From: Streptomyces sp. NBC_00557
Lineage (GTDB): Bacteria > Actinomycetota > Actinomycetes > Streptomycetales > Streptomycetaceae
Direction of reading: 5' to 3'
Assembly: GCF_036345995.1 (NCBI RefSeq)
Contig: NZ_CP107797.1
Span: 124,001-188,000, forward strand
DNA: 64,000 nt
Shown: positions 1-11,875 of the stretch, piece after piece
Layout: each line of letters starts with the position of its first letter
Position numbering within the stretch: the stretch's first letter is position 1
Notes under the pieces: generated by a model
Databases searched by the model: none
Told to the model about the DNA's origin: nothing
Seen by the model: only the letters and a program-made list of their open reading frames with translations
Position numbers and translations under genes: made by a program

Positions 1-3000
1 CCACAAGGGGGCGATGACGCCCGCGTCGCCCAGCGCCTGCACCAGCAGCACGGTCGCCGCGGTGCCGCGGGACAGCTCCGGGTACCCCGCGTGCGGCGCG
101 CGGTCCAGGCCGAGCAGCGACAGGACCCCGGTGGCGCCGGACGCCTCCCTGCCGAGCCGTTCGGCCAGGACGGCGCGGTCCTCCGTGCCGTCCGTCTCGA
201 TCACGGTGACGTGCCCGGCACGCTCCCGGACGCCCTCGACGACCGCGTTCACCGTCGCGTCGCCCGACCGCGCGGCCGGCACGACGAGCAGCCAGGTCGC
301 GGCGGCCCCGGCCGGAGCCTGCGGGGCGGCGACGGGATGCCAGGTGACCCGGTAACGCCACGAGTCGGTCAGTACCCGGTCGCGGTGGGCCCGGCGCAGC
401 TCGCCCAGCGCGGGCAGCACCTCGCCCAGGGACTCGGCGGACACACCCAGCCGTTCGGCGAGCACCTCCGGATCGGCGTCCCGGTCAAGGGCCTCCCAGA
501 AGCCCGCGTCCAGCGGATCCGCCCCGGCGCCGCCCCTGGCGGTCGGCTGCCACAGGTACCAGCGGTGCTGGAACGCGTACGTCGGCAGCTCCACCCGCCG
601 GGCGCCGGCGAAGAACGCCGCCCAGCCCACCGGAATCCCGCGCACATGCGCGGCGGCGAGCGCGCTCACCGTCTCCTGCGGCTCCGGACGACCGCGGCGC
701 AGCAGCGGCACGAACGCCCCCTCCCGGCCGTCCCGGAGGCACTCCGGTCCCGTCGCCGACAGCGCCGCGTCCGGACCCAGCTCGAGGAAGGTGGTCACGC
801 CCCGGGACTCCAGCCACCGCACCCCGTCCAGGAAGCGCACCGGTTCCCGCACGTGCCGCACCCAGTACTCCGGCGAGCACAGCTGCTCGGCGGTGGCCAG
901 TTCGCCCGTGACGTTCGAGACCACGGCGAGCGTGGGCGGCGCGTACGACAGACCGCGGGCGACCTCGGCGAAGCCGGCCAGCATCGGCTCCATCAGCGGG
1001 GAGTGGAAGGCGTGGGAGACGCTCAGGCGCTTGGTGCGGCGGCCCAGCGCGCGCAGCTGTTCGGCGGTCGCCAGGGCGGCCTCCTCGGTGCCGGAGACCA
1101 CCACAGAGGCGGGCCCGTTCACCGCGGCGATGCCCACCTCGCCGGTGAGCAGCGGCAGCACCTCCTCCTCGGAGGCCTCGACGGCGATCATCGCACCGCC
1201 CGCGGGCAGCGCCTGCATCAGCCGGCCGCGCGCCGCCACCAGCGCGGCCGCGTCGGCGAGCGAGAACACCCCGGCGACGTGTGCGGCGGCTATCTCGCCG
1301 ATGGAGTGCCCGGCGAGATAGCCGGGCCGCACGCCCCAGGACTCCAGCAGCCGGTAGAGCGCCACCTCCACGGCGAACAAGGCGGGCTGGGTGTACTCGG
1401 TGCGGTTCAGCGGCTCGGTGTCCTCGCCCCACATCACCTCGCGCAGCGGCCGGTCGAGATGCCGGTCCAGCTCGGCCACCGCCGCGTCCAGAGCCTGGGC
1501 GAACACCGGGTGGGCGGCGTGCAGTTCCCGGCCCATGCCCAGGCGCTGCGCCCCCTGCCCGGTGAACAGGAACGCGCCGACGGCGTCGCCACGCGCCACC
1601 CCCCGCACGACGTTCGCGGCAGGGTCTCCCGCGGCCACCGCGGCCAGGCCGCGCAGCACCTGCTCCCGGTCGGCACCGGTCACCACCGCCCGGTGCTCCA
1701 GCGCCGCCCGGGTGGTGGCCAGGGAGAAGCCGAGGTCCCGCAGGTCCGCCCCGGGTATCTCCCCGAGATGGGCGGCGAGCCGCGCGGCCTGCGCCCGCAG
1801 CGCCTCCTCGGTCTTGCCGGAGACCAACAGCGGCAGGCTTCCGCCGTCGTGCGCCGTACGCCCGGCCGGCTCCTCCTCGGCCTCCGCCTCGGGCGCCTGC
1901 TCGATGATCACGTGCGCGTTGGTGCCGCTGAGACCGAACGAGGAGACGCCCGCGCGCCGCGGGTGCCCGCCGTCCGGCCAGGGCGTGTCCTCGGCCAGCA
2001 ACCGCACCGATCCGCCCGACCAGTCGACCTTCGGGGTCGGCTCGTCCAGGTGCAGCAGCTTCGGCAGCGTTCCGTGCCGCATCGCCTGCACCATCTTGAT
2101 GACGCCACCCACCCCGGCAGCGGCCTGGGTGTGGCCGATGTTCGACTTCAGCGAGCCCAGCAGCAGCGGCCGTCCCTCGGGACGGTTCTGCCCGTAGGTG
2201 GCCAGCAGCGCCTGGGCCTCGATCGGGTCGCCCAGCACCGTGCCGGTGCCATGGCCCTCGACCGCGTCCACGTCGGCGGCCGTCAGCAGCGCGTCGTCGA
2301 GGGCCTGCTGGATGACCCGCTGCTGGGAGGGTCCGTTGGGCGCGGTCAGACCGTTGCTCGCGCCATCGGAGTTGATCGCGCTGCCACGCACCACCGCGAG
2401 CACCGGATGACCGTTGCGGCGCGCGTCCGACAGCCGCTCCAGCAGCAGCACACCGGCTCCCTCGCCCCACCCGGTGCCGTCGGCGGACGCCGCGAAGGAC
2501 TTGCAGCGGCCGTCCGGCGCGAGCCCCCGGTCCTGGCTGAAGCCGACGAACGCGTCCGGCGTGCTCATCACCGTCACTCCGCCCGCCAGGGCGAGCGAGC
2601 ACTCCCCGGCGCGCAGCGAACGCACGGCCCAGTGCAGCGCCACCAGCGACGACGAGCAGGCCGTGTCCACGGTGACGGCGGGTCCCTCGAAGCCGAAACT
2701 GTAGGCGACCCGGCCCGACACGACACTGCCGAGCGTGCCGATGCCGCGCTCACCCAGCCCGCTCCGCCCGGCGTAGTCGTGGTAGGCGACCCCCGCGAAC
2801 ACCCCGGTACGACTGCCCTTGAGACCGGTCGGGTCCAGGCCCGCCCGCTCCAGCGCCTCCCAGGAGATCTCCAGCAGCAGCCGCTGCTGCGGGTCGGTCT
2901 CCTTCGCCTCACGCGGGCTCATCCGGAACAGGTCGGCATCGAACTCCCCCATGTCGTGCAGGAAGCCGCCCCGCGTGGAGTACGTCCGTCCCGGCGTCGC

Positions 3001-3255
3001 CGGCTCCGGGTCGTACAGGGCCTCGGCGTCCCAGCCCCGGTTCTCCGGGAAGGACGTGATGCCGTCGCCCCCGGCCGCGACCAGGTCCCACAACTGCTCC
3101 GGGGAGTGCACACCCCCCGGATAGCGGCACGCCATCGCGACGATCGCGACGGGTTCCGTCTTCTGCACCTCCAGATCCCGCAGCCGCCGCTTGGCCTGCT
3201 GGAGCTCGGTGGTCGCACGCTTGAGGTAGTCCCTGAGCCTGTCGTCGTTCGCCAT
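1..3255 (-). CDS. Modular type I polyketide synthase (KS-AT-KR..., cut by left window edge)
   Basis: This is the third PKS in the minus-strand series and its C-terminus lies outside the window. It opens with a charged helical docking segment (residues 1-35), then a KS with VDTACSSS near residue 198, an HGTGT motif that reads EGHGTGT rather than the usual EAHGTGT, and NIGHTQAA. The AT has GHSIGE near 648 and HAFH near 748, which predicts malonyl-CoA. From about 850 the sequence is a KR structural subdomain, with no DH between AT and KR, so a hydroxyl-forming KS-AT-KR-ACP module is expected. The start is an ATG with GGAGAG upstream, 19 bp after the stop of the preceding PKS. The neighbour's acidic C-terminal docking tail fits this N-terminal docking helix, so chain transfer between the two is likely. 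Product unknown. Confidence 0.93.
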   Translation of the reverse strand, partial: MANDDRLRDYLKRATTELQQAKRRLRDLEVQKTEPVAIVAMACRYPGGVHSPEQLWDLVAAGGDGITSFPENRGWDAEALYDPEPATPGRTYSTRGGFLHDMGEFDADLFRMSPREAKETDPQQRLLLEISWEALERAGLDPTGLKGSRTGVFAGVAYHDYAGRSGLGERGIGTLGSVVSGRVAYSFGFEGPAVTVDTACSSSLVALHWAVRSLRAGECSLALAGGVTVMSTPDAFVGFSQDRGLAPDGRCKSFAASADGTGWGEGAGVLLLERLSDARRNGHPVLAVVRGSAINSDGASNGLTAPNGPSQQRVIQQALDDALLTAADVDAVEGHGTGTVLGDPIEAQALLATYGQNRPEGRPLLLGSLKSNIGHTQAAAGVGGVIKMVQAMRHGTLPKLLHLDEPTPKVDWSGGSVRLLAEDTPWPDGGHPRRAGVSSFGLSGTNAHVIIEQAPEAEAEEEPAGRTAHDGGSLPLLVSGKTEEALRAQAARLAAHLGEIPGADLRDLGFSLATTRAALEHRAVVTGADREQVLRGLAAVAAGDPAANVVRGVARGDAVGAFLFTGQGAQRLGMGRELHAAHPVFAQALDAAVAELDRHLDRPLREVMWGEDTEPLNRTEYTQPALFAVEVALYRLLESWGVRPGYLAGHSIGEIAAAHVAGVFSLADAAALVAARGRLMQALPAGGAMIAVEASEEEVLPLLTGEVGIAAVNGPASVVVSGTEEAALATAEQLRALGRRTKRLSVSHAFHSPLMEPMLAGFAEVARGLSYAPPTLAVVSNVTGELATAEQLCSPEYWVRHVREPVRFLDGVRWLESRGVTTFLELGPDAALSATGPECLRDGREGAFVPLLRRGRPEPQETVSALAAAHVRGIPVGWAAFFAGARRVELPTYAFQHRWYLWQPTARGGAGADPLDAGFWEALDRDADPEVLAERLGVSAESLGEVLPALGELRRAHRDRVLTDSWRYRVTWHPVAAPQAPAGAAATWLLVVPAARSGDATVNAVVEGVRERAGHVTVIETDGTEDRAVLAERLGREASGATGVLSLLGLDRAPHAGYPELSRGTAATVLLVQALGDAGVIAPLW

Positions 3256-3274
3256 CGGTTTCCACACTCTCCGG

Positions 3275-6200
3275 TCAGGACAAGCCGAGTTCGCGGTCGA
3301 GCGCCTCGAACAGTTCGTCGTCAGTGGCCGAGCCGAGGTCCTCCTCGACGGCCTCGACCTCGCGCCCCGCGAGGTCCTGCCAGCGGCGCGCCAGCGCCTC
3401 CAGCCGGGCGCCGACCCGGGTCCGCCCGCCGTCGTCGCCGACGGGCACCATGGCCAGTGCCTCCGCCAGCCGGTCGACCTCCGCCAGCACGGACGCCACG
3501 GGATCCACGGGCGGCGGCGCCAGCTCGGCCCGCAGATAACCGGCCACGGCACGGGCGCTGGGCTGGTCGAAGGCGAGCGTCGCCGGCAGTTCCAGACCCG
3601 TGGCACCGCCCAGCCGGCGGCGCAGCTCCGTCGCGGCCATCGAGTCGAAACCGAGCTCCTGGAACGCCTCGTCCGGTTCCACCAGGGAGCCGGACGGATG
3701 CCCCAGTACCTCCGCGACCTGCGTGCGGACCAGGTCCAGCAGCTCCCGGTCACGCTCGCCCTCGGGCAGCGCGGCCAGCCGCCGGCGCAGCCGCGCGCCG
3801 CCCTCCTCGCCCACGGCCCGGCGGGTCGTCGCACGGCGTCGCACCGGCGCCACGGCGCCTTCCTCGACGCCCAACTGCTCGGCCGTCACCGTCCGGAAGC
3901 CCACCGAACGCGCCGAGAACACCGGTGCCCCCGAGGAGTCGACGGCGCTCAGCAGCACGCCCTCGCCATCGGCCGGAGCGATCCGCACGCACAGCTCCGA
4001 GGCACCGGCGGCGTGCAGCGTCACGTCCCGCCAGTCGGCGGGCAGCAGTGGCCCGGGCTCCTGGCCGCCGCCGGCGGCGGCCCACACGGGATGGAACACG
4101 GCCTCCAGCAGCGCGGGATGCAGACCGAAGCCGTCGGCCGCCGTACCTTCCGGCAGCGCCACCTCGGCGAACAGCTCCTCACCGCGCCGCCAGACCGCAC
4201 GCACCGACTCCAGCGCGGGGCCGTAGTGGTGACCGCGCCCGGCCAGGACGTCGTAGCCGTCGTCGAACGCCTCACGCGTCGCACCGGCCGGCGGCCAGGC
4301 TCCCGGGCCGGCCGGTGCGCCGGGCTCCTCCGGACGCAGCACGCCGATCGCGTGCCGGATCCAGTCCGCGCCCTGCCGCCGGGAGTGCACGGTCACGGTA
4401 CGGCCGCCCTGCTCCTGCGGCGCCTCGACCACGACCCGCAGCGCCACGGTCGCTTCCGCCGACAGCACCAGCGGCCGTTCGACGCCGAACTCGGTCAGCG
4501 TCCCGTGTCCCAGCCGGTCGCCCGCGTGCAACGCCAGCTCCACCAGGGCCGACGCCGGCAGCACCGGCGTGCCCAGCAGGCTGTGGTCGGCCAGCCAGGG
4601 CGCGGTGCCCGGGGCCACGGCCCCGGTCAGCACCAGCCCGCCGTCCGGCAGGGCCACCTCGGCCCCCAGCAGCGGATGCCCGCTCGACTCCTGCCCGACG
4701 CCCACTGCGGCGTCGCCCGACGACCGCGGGGCCAACCAGTAGCGGGTGCGCTGGAAGGCGTAGGTGGGCAGGTCGGTGCGGCGGGCGCCGGTGGTGGCGT
4801 AGTAGGCGGTCCAGTCCACGCGGGTGCCGGTGGTGTGCAGGTGGCCGAGTGCGGCGGCGAGTTCGTGGGTTTCGTCGCGGTCGCGGCGTTGGGTGGGGAT
4901 GAAGGTGGCGTCGTCGGTGGTGGCGGGTCCGAGGGCGGTGAGGACGGTGTCGGGGCCGATCTCCAGGTGGGTGGTGGCGGGTATGCGGGTGAGGGCTTCG
5001 GTGAAGCGGACGGGCTTGCGGATGTGTTCGGTCCAGTAGTCGGGGGTGGTGAGTTCGTCGGTGACCGGCTGTCCGGTGACGGTGGAGACGAACGGGATGC
5101 GCGGCTGCTGGTAGGTCAGGGATTCGGCGACGGTGCGGAAGTCGTCGAGGACGGGGTCCATGAGGGGGGAGTGGAAGGCGTGGCTGACGGCGAGCTGCTT
5201 GGTCTTGCGGCCCTGTGCGGCGAACTGCTCCGCGATCGCCGCCACCGCGTCCTCGCTGCCCGAGATCACCGTGGAGTCGGGGGCGTTGAGGGCGGCGATG
5301 CCGGTCTGGTCGGTCAGCAGCGGCAGGACTTCCTCCTCGGTGGCCTGTACGGCGATCATGGTGCCGCCGGTGGGGAGGGCCTGCATGAGCCGTCCGCGGG
5401 CCGTGACCAGGCGGGCGGCGTCGTCGAGGGTGAACACGCCGGCGACGTGGGCGGCGGCGATCTCGCCGATGGAGTGTCCGGCGAGGTGGTCGGGGGTGAT
5501 GCCGAGGGACTCGATGAGCCGGTAGAGGGCGACTTCGAAGGCGAAGAGGGCGGGCTGGGTGTACTGGGTCTGGTTGAGCAGGTCGGCGTCGTCGCCCCAG
5601 ATGACCTCGCGCAGTGGCCGGTCCAGGTGTGTGTCGACGGCGGCGAGCACCGCCTCGAGGGCCTGGGCGAAGGCGGGGTAGGTGTCGGCCAGCTCCCGGC
5701 CCATGCCGAGCCGCTGCGCGCCCTGCCCCGTGAACAGGAAGGCAAGGCCCTCGGCGTTCCGCACACGACCTCGGATGATCCCGGGCAGCTCACGGTCCTC
5801 TGCCAGGGCGAGCAGTCCCTCCAGGGCGTCGTCCCGGTCGGTGGCCCAGACCACGGCACGGTGTTCCAGCGGGACCCGGGAGGCGGCGGTGGAATATCCG
5901 ACATCGGTCAGCCGCGGAGCGGGATCCGTGGCCAGCAATCGGTGCAGGCGCTCTGCCTGCGCGGGCAGGGCCTCGGCGGTCTTCGCCGACAGCAGCAGCG
6001 GCACCAGGCGGGGGACGGTGCGGCATTCGGCGCCGCCGAGCCGCTCCATCGCGGAGGTGAACTCGGCCTGCTCTCCGTGGCCCCGGCGCTGCGTCGCCGT
6101 GAACGTGGCGTCGTCGACCGAGGCGGGTCCGAGGGCGGTGAGGACGGCGTCGGGGCCGATCTCCAGGTGGGTGGTGGCGGGTATGCGGGTGAGGGCTTCG

Positions 6201-9200
6201 GTGAAGCGGACGGGCTTGCGGATGTGTTCGGTCCAGTAGTCGGGGGTGGTGAGTTCGTCGGTGACGGTGTCGCCGGTGACGGTGGAGACGAACGGGATGC
6301 GCGGCTGCTGGTAGGTCAGGGATTCGGCGACGGTGCGGAAGTCGTCGAGGACGGGGTCCATGAGGGGGGAGTGGAAGGCGTGGCTGACGGCGAGCTGCTT
6401 GGTCTTGCGGCGCAGGCTGTCGAAGTGGGCCTTGATCGTGAGGACGGCGTCCTCGCTGCCCGAGATCACGGTGGAGTCGGGGGCGTTGAGGGCGGCGATG
6501 CCGGTCTGGTCGGTCAGCAGCGGCAGGACTTCGTCCTCGGTGGCCTGTACGGCGATCATGGTGCCGCCGGTGGGGAGGGCCTGCATGAGGCGTCCGCGGG
6601 CGGTGACCAGGCGGGCGGCGTCGTCGAGGGAGAACACGCCGGCGACGTGGGCGGCGGCGATCTCGCCGATGGAGTGTCCGGCGAGATGGTCGGGGATGAC
6701 GCCGAAGGACTCGATGAGCCGGTAGAGGGCGACTTCGAAGGCGAACAGGGCGGGCTGGGTGTACTGGGTCTGGTTGAGCAGGTCGGCGTCGTCGCCCCAC
6801 ATCACCTCGCGCAGTGGCCGGTCCAGGTGTGTGTCGACGGCGGCGAGCACCGCCTCGAGGGCCTGGGCGAAGACGGGGTAGGTCTCGGCCAGCTCCCGGC
6901 CCATGCCGAGGCGCTGCGCGCCCTGCCCCGTGAACAGGAACGCCCGGCCACCGTCGTCGGGCGACTGTTCCAGCACGACATGCGCGTTGGTGCCGCTGAT
7001 GCCGAACGAGGACACACCGGCCCGGCGGGGACGCCCGCGCTGCGGCCACGGGGTCGCCTCCGTCAGCAGCCGTACCTGTCCCGCCGACCAGTCGACCTTC
7101 GGCGACGGCTCGTTCAGGTGCAGCGTCCTCGGCAGCAGCCCGTGGTGCATGGCCTGCACCATCTTGATGATGCCGCCCACGCCGGCGGCGGCCTGGGTGT
7201 GGCCGATGTTGGACTTCAGGGAGCCGAGCCACAACGGGTGCTCCGCCGGCCGGTCCTGCCCGTACGTCGCCAGCAGCGACTGCGCCTCGATCGGGTCGCC
7301 GAGCACGGTGGCCGTGCCGTGCGCCTCCACGGCGTCGACGTCGTCCGTGCCGAGACCGGCGTCCGCGAGCGCCTGGCGGATCACCCGCTGCTGGGCGGGG
7401 CCGTTGGGCGCGGTCAGCCCGTTGCTCGCACCGTCCTGGTTGACCGCCGAGCCGCGGACCACCGCCAGCACGGGGTGGCGGTTACGGCGCGCGTCCGACA
7501 GCCGCTCCACCAGCAGCAGACCCGCGCCCTCGCCCCAGCCGGTGCCGTCCGCGGCAGCGTCGAAGGAACGGCAGCGACCGTCGGCGGACAGCCCGCGCTG
7601 GCTGCTGAACTCGATGAACGTCTCCATCGTCGACATCACCGTCACCCCGCCCGCCAGCGCCAGGGAGCACTCGCCGGCCCGCAGCGCGCGGACCGCCAGG
7701 TGCAGGGCGACCAGCGAGGAGGAGCAGGCCGTGTCCAGGGAGACGGCCGGCCCTTCCAGGCCGTAGTGGTACGCCAGCCGTCCGGAGACGATCGAACCGG
7801 TGGCCGAGGCGAACGGGTAGTCGTGGTACATCACGCCGGTGAACACGCCCGTGGAGCTGCCCTTGAGCGCCGCCGGGTCGATCCCGGCCCGCTCGAACAG
7901 TTCCCAGGACACCTCCAGCAGCAGCCGCTGCTGGGGATCCATGCCGAGTGATTCGTTCGGGCTGATGCCGAAGAAGCGGTTGTCGAAGTCGCCCGCGCCG
8001 TGCAGGAAGGCGCCCGAGCGGGTGTACGTCCTGCCGGGTGTGCCCGGCTCGGGGTCGTACGTCCCCTCGACGTCCCAGCCGCGGTCGGCGGGGAACTCGG
8101 TGACGGCGTCCACCCCGTCGGCGACCAGCCGCCACAGGTCCTCCGGAGAGCCGACCCCGCCGGGATAGCGGCAGGCCATGGAGACGATGACGATCGGGTC
8201 GTCGTCCGCCGCGACGGCCGTCGCGGCGGTGGCGCCGGCCGCCCGGTCCCGAGTGCCCGACAGCAGCGTCGCCAGGTGTCCGGCGACGGCGCGGGCGCTC
8301 GGATAGTCGAAGACCAGGGTGGCGGGCAGACTGTGGCCCACCACGGTGCGCAGGGTGTTGCGCAGTTCGACGGCGGCGAGCGAGTCGAATCCCAGCTCCT
8401 GGAAGGCCCGGTCGGGTTCGACGGCCTCGGCGGAGTCGTGGCCGAGCACGGTGGCGACCTGGGTCCGCACCAGGTGCAGCAGCTCCCGCTCGCGGTCCGC
8501 CTCGGACAGGGCCGCCAGCCGGTCCGCGAGCGTGCCGTCCACCGGCCGCGCCGCTGCACCCGCAGGCCGTCGTACGGCAGGCGGCACCAGGTCGCGCAGC
8601 ACGGTCTGGGCCGATCCCGCGTCGGCCTGCGCGCGAAGCGCGGCGACGTCCAGGCGCAGCAGCAGCAACAGCGGTTCCGCGCTGCCCAGCGCCGCGTCGA
8701 ACAGGGCCAGCCCCTCCTCCGCCGACAGCGGCGGGAAGCCCTGGCGGCGCAGCCGCTCCACGTCGGCGTCGGTCAGCTGCTCGGCCATGCCCCCGGTCGC
8801 CCACAGGCCCCAGGCCAGGGAGGTGGCCGGCAGCCCGGCCGCCCGCCGGTGACGGGCCAGGGCGTCGACGAAGGTGTTGGCCGTGGCGTAGTTGGCCTGG
8901 CCCGCGGCGCCCAGGGTGCCGGCGGCGGATGAGAACAGCTGGAAGAACGCGAGCTCCTGACCGGCGGTGAGCTGGTGCAGATGCCAGGCACCGTCCGCCT
9001 TCGCGGCCAGGACGGTGTCCAGGCGGTCGGCGGTCAGGGACTCCACCACCCCGTCGTCGAGGACGCCGGCCGCGTGCACCACACCCGTCAGCGGGTGGGC
9101 GGCGGGCACCGAGTCCAGGACCCGGGCGAGCGAGTCGCGGTCTCCGACGTCGCACGCCGCGACGGTCACCTCGGCGCCGAGGGCCTCCAGTTCGGCCACC

Positions 9201-11698
9201 AGCTCCGCCGCCCCGGGAGCGGCAGGGCCGCGCCGGCTGGTCAGCAGCAGCCTGCGCATCCCGTGCCCGGTCACCAGCCGGCGCGCGACCAGCGCGCCCA
9301 GGCCGCCGGTGCCACCGGTGATCAGCACCGTGCCGTCGGGGTCGAGGGAGGCCTGGGCTTCCGGGCCGGCCCCGCGTACCAGCCGCGGCACCCGCAGCTC
9401 GCCGCCGTGCAGCGCGACCTCCGTTTCGCCGCTTTCCAGCACGCCGGGCAGGGCGGCGTACGCGGCCGCGCTGCCGTCGACATCGGCCAGCACGAACCGG
9501 CCCGGGTTCTCCGCCTCGGCCGCCCGCACCAGACCCCACACGGGAGCCAGGACGACGTCCGTGGCGCCCTCTCCGGCGGCGCCCTCGGTGACGAACACCA
9601 GCCTGGAGGAGGCGAACCGGGCGTCGCCCAGCCACTGCTGGACCAGGTCCAGCGCGCGGTGGCTGACGGCGCGCACGGCCGCCGGCACCTCGCCGTCCGG
9701 CCGTGCCACCGGGCACAGCACCCACTCCGGCACGGTCAGTCCGCCGTCCACGGCCGCGCCCAGTGCCGCCAGGTCCGGGTACGCGAAGTGCCCCGGTACC
9801 CCGGCCTCGCCCAGCACCGCCACCACCGGCGCGCCCGCCTCGTCCGGTCCGGCGGGCAGCGGCCGCGTGGCCCACTCCAGCCGCCAGGGCTGCTCGCCCA
9901 GGCTCTGCGCGGCGACGGGCCGCGCCACCAGCGAGGCCACGGACAGAACGGGACGGCCGGCGGGGTCGGCGGCGCTGATCGCCGTACCGTCGTGGCCGGC
10001 CGGGCTGAGCCGCACCCGCAGTTCGGTGGCGCCGGACGCGTGCAGCGACACCCCGGTCCAGGCGAACGGCAGTACCGTCTCGCCGCCCTGACCGCCGTCG
10101 GCGTCCTCCACGGCGAGCGCGGCGTGCAGGGCCGCGTCCAGCAGGGCCGGATGCACACCGAAGCGCCCGGCCTCGTCGCGGGTCTGGCCGGGCAGCACCA
10201 CCTCGGCGAAGACGTCGTCGCCGCCGCGCCACACCGCGCGCAGGCCCTGGAACACCGGCCCGTAGTCGTATCCGCGGGCCCGCAGCCGCTCGTACAGGCC
10301 GTCCAGCGCGACCGGCCGCGCGCCGGCCGGCGGCCACTCGGTGAGCCCGGTGCCCTCGGGCGCGCCCGCGGCCAGCACACCGGTCGCGTGCCGCACCCAC
10401 GCCGTCCCCCGGCCCTCCGCCCGGCCGTGCACGGTGACGGTACGGCGGCCGGTGGCGTCGGCGTCGCCGAGCAGCACCCGGAGCTGCACGGCATCGTCCT
10501 CGGGCAGCACCAAGGGCTCGTGCAGGGTCAGTTCTTCCAGCAGGTCAAGGCCCACGGTGCCGCCCGCGTGGACGGCCAGCTCGACGAACGCCGTGCCCGG
10601 CAGCAAGGTGCTGCCCAGCGCCGCGTGGTCGGCGATCCAGGGATGGGTACGGGCGGACAGCCGCCCCGTGAAGACCAGGGCGCCCTGCTCGCCCAGTTCC
10701 ACCGCGGCGCCCAGCAGGGGATGGGCGACGGCCGACAGACCCAGCTCGCCGGCGTCCGCCGCCACCACCGGCACCGACCAGTACCGGCGGCGCTGGAAGG
10801 CGTAGGTGGGCAGGTCGACGCCGACCGCGCCGGTCTTCTCGAGCAGCCCAGCCCAGCGCACGGTCACGCCCCGCACGTGGGCCCGGGCCAGCTGGCCGAG
10901 GAACCCGTCGGGGCCGGGCGCCAGCACGGTCGCCCCCTCACCGGCGGCGGCCGTCACCCGCCCGGCGAGAGCCGCGTCCGGTACGACGAACACCTCGTGC
11001 CGTTTCGTCCTCAGCGCCCGTACGGTCTCCTCCAGCGGGGCGCCCAGCCGCAGCGCGCCACCGGTGCGCAGCGCCCCGGCGTCGGGCCGCCCACCGGAGA
11101 CGACCAGCCGTGCCCCGTCCTCCAGGGACAGTGCCCCGGTGACGCAGGCCGCCGCCGTCTCGCCGTCGCCGACGCCCGTCACGGCGGCCGGCCGTACCCC
11201 GAGCGACTCCCACAAGGCGCACAGGGACACCGACACCGCCCAGCGCAGCGGCGCCGCCGCGTCGGGTGCGGTCCGCGTCCCGCGGGCCACCTCCAGCAGC
11301 TCCCAGCCCGTCAGCGGACGCAGGGCCCGCGCACACTCGGCCATCCGGTCGGCGAACGCCGGGGCGGCGTCCAGGAGTCCGGCCGCCTCGGGCACGCCGT
11401 CGCCGGGCAGGACGAAGACCGGGCGCGGATCACCGTGCGCGGCACCCACCACCGCCTGCTCGCCGCCGCGGTCCTCGGCCACCGCCTCCAGACCGGCCAG
11501 CAGCGTCGCCTCGTCCGCGCCGAGGACGACGGCCCGGTGCTCCAGAACGGCCCGTGTGGTCAGGGTCAGGGCCACGTCGACCGGCCTGGTGCCGGGCGTC
11601 GCCACGAGATGATCGCGCAGTCGCCGGGCCTGGGCACGCAGTGCGGCGGCGCTCTTGCCCGAGACCGGCCAAGCCACCAGATTCCTTGCCAACGCCAT
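3275..11698 (-). CDS. Aberrant type I PKS: (AT0)-DH-KR-ACP / KS-AT-AT-DH-ACP
   Basis: This 2807-residue PKS starts inside what is normally the KS-AT linker, so its first module has no KS. Its first AT (about residues 90-300) is degenerate: GVGDG replaces the GHSxG nucleophile motif and the second half is shortened. An intact DH follows ([10 protein letters not shown] near 355, [10 protein letters not shown]), then a B-type KR (TGGTGG near 797, LDD, LFSS, NYATAN) and an ACP (LGFDSL near 1104). The second module has a KS (DTACSSS near 1324), two consecutive ATs (GHSIGE near 1673 and 2073, both HAFH, malonyl), a DH with [10 protein letters not shown] but [10 protein letters not shown] (catalytic Asp replaced by Glu), no KR, an ACP (LGFDSM near 2683) and an acidic C-terminal docking tail. 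The start is uncertain: the ATG abuts GAGGG, whereas a GTG at 11677 has AAGGA at good spacing. The first ACP may act as a loading ACP. Confidence 0.92.
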   Translation of the reverse strand: MALARNLVAWPVSGKSAAALRAQARRLRDHLVATPGTRPVDVALTLTTRAVLEHRAVVLGADEATLLAGLEAVAEDRGGEQAVVGAAHGDPRPVFVLPGDGVPEAAGLLDAAPAFADRMAECARALRPLTGWELLEVARGTRTAPDAAAPLRWAVSVSLCALWESLGVRPAAVTGVGDGETAAACVTGALSLEDGARLVVSGGRPDAGALRTGGALRLGAPLEETVRALRTKRHEVFVVPDAALAGRVTAAAGEGATVLAPGPDGFLGQLARAHVRGVTVRWAGLLEKTGAVGVDLPTYAFQRRRYWSVPVVAADAGELGLSAVAHPLLGAAVELGEQGALVFTGRLSARTHPWIADHAALGSTLLPGTAFVELAVHAGGTVGLDLLEELTLHEPLVLPEDDAVQLRVLLGDADATGRRTVTVHGRAEGRGTAWVRHATGVLAAGAPEGTGLTEWPPAGARPVALDGLYERLRARGYDYGPVFQGLRAVWRGGDDVFAEVVLPGQTRDEAGRFGVHPALLDAALHAALAVEDADGGQGGETVLPFAWTGVSLHASGATELRVRLSPAGHDGTAISAADPAGRPVLSVASLVARPVAAQSLGEQPWRLEWATRPLPAGPDEAGAPVVAVLGEAGVPGHFAYPDLAALGAAVDGGLTVPEWVLCPVARPDGEVPAAVRAVSHRALDLVQQWLGDARFASSRLVFVTEGAAGEGATDVVLAPVWGLVRAAEAENPGRFVLADVDGSAAAYAALPGVLESGETEVALHGGELRVPRLVRGAGPEAQASLDPDGTVLITGGTGGLGALVARRLVTGHGMRRLLLTSRRGPAAPGAAELVAELEALGAEVTVAACDVGDRDSLARVLDSVPAAHPLTGVVHAAGVLDDGVVESLTADRLDTVLAAKADGAWHLHQLTAGQELAFFQLFSSAAGTLGAAGQANYATANTFVDALARHRRAAGLPATSLAWGLWATGGMAEQLTDADVERLRRQGFPPLSAEEGLALFDAALGSAEPLLLLLRLDVAALRAQADAGSAQTVLRDLVPPAVRRPAGAAARPVDGTLADRLAALSEADRERELLHLVRTQVATVLGHDSAEAVEPDRAFQELGFDSLAAVELRNTLRTVVGHSLPATLVFDYPSARAVAGHLATLLSGTRDRAAGATAATAVAADDDPIVIVSMACRYPGGVGSPEDLWRLVADGVDAVTEFPADRGWDVEGTYDPEPGTPGRTYTRSGAFLHGAGDFDNRFFGISPNESLGMDPQQRLLLEVSWELFERAGIDPAALKGSSTGVFTGVMYHDYPFASATGSIVSGRLAYHYGLEGPAVSLDTACSSSLVALHLAVRALRAGECSLALAGGVTVMSTMETFIEFSSQRGLSADGRCRSFDAAADGTGWGEGAGLLLVERLSDARRNRHPVLAVVRGSAVNQDGASNGLTAPNGPAQQRVIRQALADAGLGTDDVDAVEAHGTATVLGDPIEAQSLLATYGQDRPAEHPLWLGSLKSNIGHTQAAAGVGGIIKMVQAMHHGLLPRTLHLNEPSPKVDWSAGQVRLLTEATPWPQRGRPRRAGVSSFGISGTNAHVVLEQSPDDGGRAFLFTGQGAQRLGMGRELAETYPVFAQALEAVLAAVDTHLDRPLREVMWGDDADLLNQTQYTQPALFAFEVALYRLIESFGVIPDHLAGHSIGEIAAAHVAGVFSLDDAARLVTARGRLMQALPTGGTMIAVQATEDEVLPLLTDQTGIAALNAPDSTVISGSEDAVLTIKAHFDSLRRKTKQLAVSHAFHSPLMDPVLDDFRTVAESLTYQQPRIPFVSTVTGDTVTDELTTPDYWTEHIRKPVRFTEALTRIPATTHLEIGPDAVLTALGPASVDDATFTATQRRGHGEQAEFTSAMERLGGAECRTVPRLVPLLLSAKTAEALPAQAERLHRLLATDPAPRLTDVGYSTAASRVPLEHRAVVWATDRDDALEGLLALAEDRELPGIIRGRVRNAEGLAFLFTGQGAQRLGMGRELADTYPAFAQALEAVLAAVDTHLDRPLREVIWGDDADLLNQTQYTQPALFAFEVALYRLIESLGITPDHLAGHSIGEIAAAHVAGVFTLDDAARLVTARGRLMQALPTGGTMIAVQATEEEVLPLLTDQTGIAALNAPDSTVISGSEDAVAAIAEQFAAQGRKTKQLAVSHAFHSPLMDPVLDDFRTVAESLTYQQPRIPFVSTVTGQPVTDELTTPDYWTEHIRKPVRFTEALTRIPATTHLEIGPDTVLTALGPATTDDATFIPTQRRDRDETHELAAALGHLHTTGTRVDWTAYYATTGARRTDLPTYAFQRTRYWLAPRSSGDAAVGVGQESSGHPLLGAEVALPDGGLVLTGAVAPGTAPWLADHSLLGTPVLPASALVELALHAGDRLGHGTLTEFGVERPLVLSAEATVALRVVVEAPQEQGGRTVTVHSRRQGADWIRHAIGVLRPEEPGAPAGPGAWPPAGATREAFDDGYDVLAGRGHHYGPALESVRAVWRRGEELFAEVALPEGTAADGFGLHPALLEAVFHPVWAAAGGGQEPGPLLPADWRDVTLHAAGASELCVRIAPADGEGVLLSAVDSSGAPVFSARSVGFRTVTAEQLGVEEGAVAPVRRRATTRRAVGEEGGARLRRRLAALPEGERDRELLDLVRTQVAEVLGHPSGSLVEPDEAFQELGFDSMAATELRRRLGGATGLELPATLAFDQPSARAVAGYLRAELAPPPVDPVASVLAEVDRLAEALAMVPVGDDGGRTRVGARLEALARRWQDLAGREVEAVEEDLGSATDDELFEALDRELGLS
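4736..5744 (-). repeat. AT-coding repeat, copy A (second AT of tandem pair)
   Basis: This block encodes most of an AT and the post-AT linker ([14 protein letters not shown]). It is almost identical to 17551-18559 in the bimodular PKS, at a constant offset of 12815 bp. Positions 4922-5742 also match 6122-6942 at an offset of exactly 1200 bp. Patches of mismatches are concentrated rather than scattered, as after gene conversion. Confidence 0.9.
6122..6942 (-). repeat. AT-coding repeat, copy B (first AT of tandem pair)
   Basis: This is a direct repeat of 4922-5742, displaced by exactly 1200 bp (400 codons) within the same reading frame. A divergent patch around 6409-6450 ([15 protein letters not shown] instead of [15 protein letters not shown] in the other copies) shows it is not a simple assembly duplicate of copy A. 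Confidence 0.9.
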
Positions 11699-11875
11699 CC
11701 CTCTTATTCAGCGGCGGACGATTTCGGCGGCGGTCCGGGCGACCACCGCCGGCGGGCGGCGGAGCCTTGCGGCTCACCGCCCCGGCGGACAACGGACCAT
11801 GACGGCCCATGACGAACCGACTGCGGGACGGCCGCCGCGCGCCCCGTGGCGCGCGGTGACCGCCCCGTGAGACGA

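Noticed and set aside
91..4902. Long plus-strand open frame of 1603 codons
   Set aside because: It lies antisense to the PKS genes, is rich in Arg/Pro/His/Gly without any domain, and is explained by GC-rich codon bias of the minus-strand genes.
4736..6942. Tandem AT as an assembly artefact
   Set aside because: The copies differ in a discrete patch and in their flanks, so they are not exact duplicates; kept as real but still to be confirmed by long reads.
3698..7951. Plus-strand open frame of 1417 codons with GGEG-rich repeats
   Set aside because: It is a shadow of the tandem AT repeats on the minus strand; the apparent protein repeats are the complement of the AT duplication.
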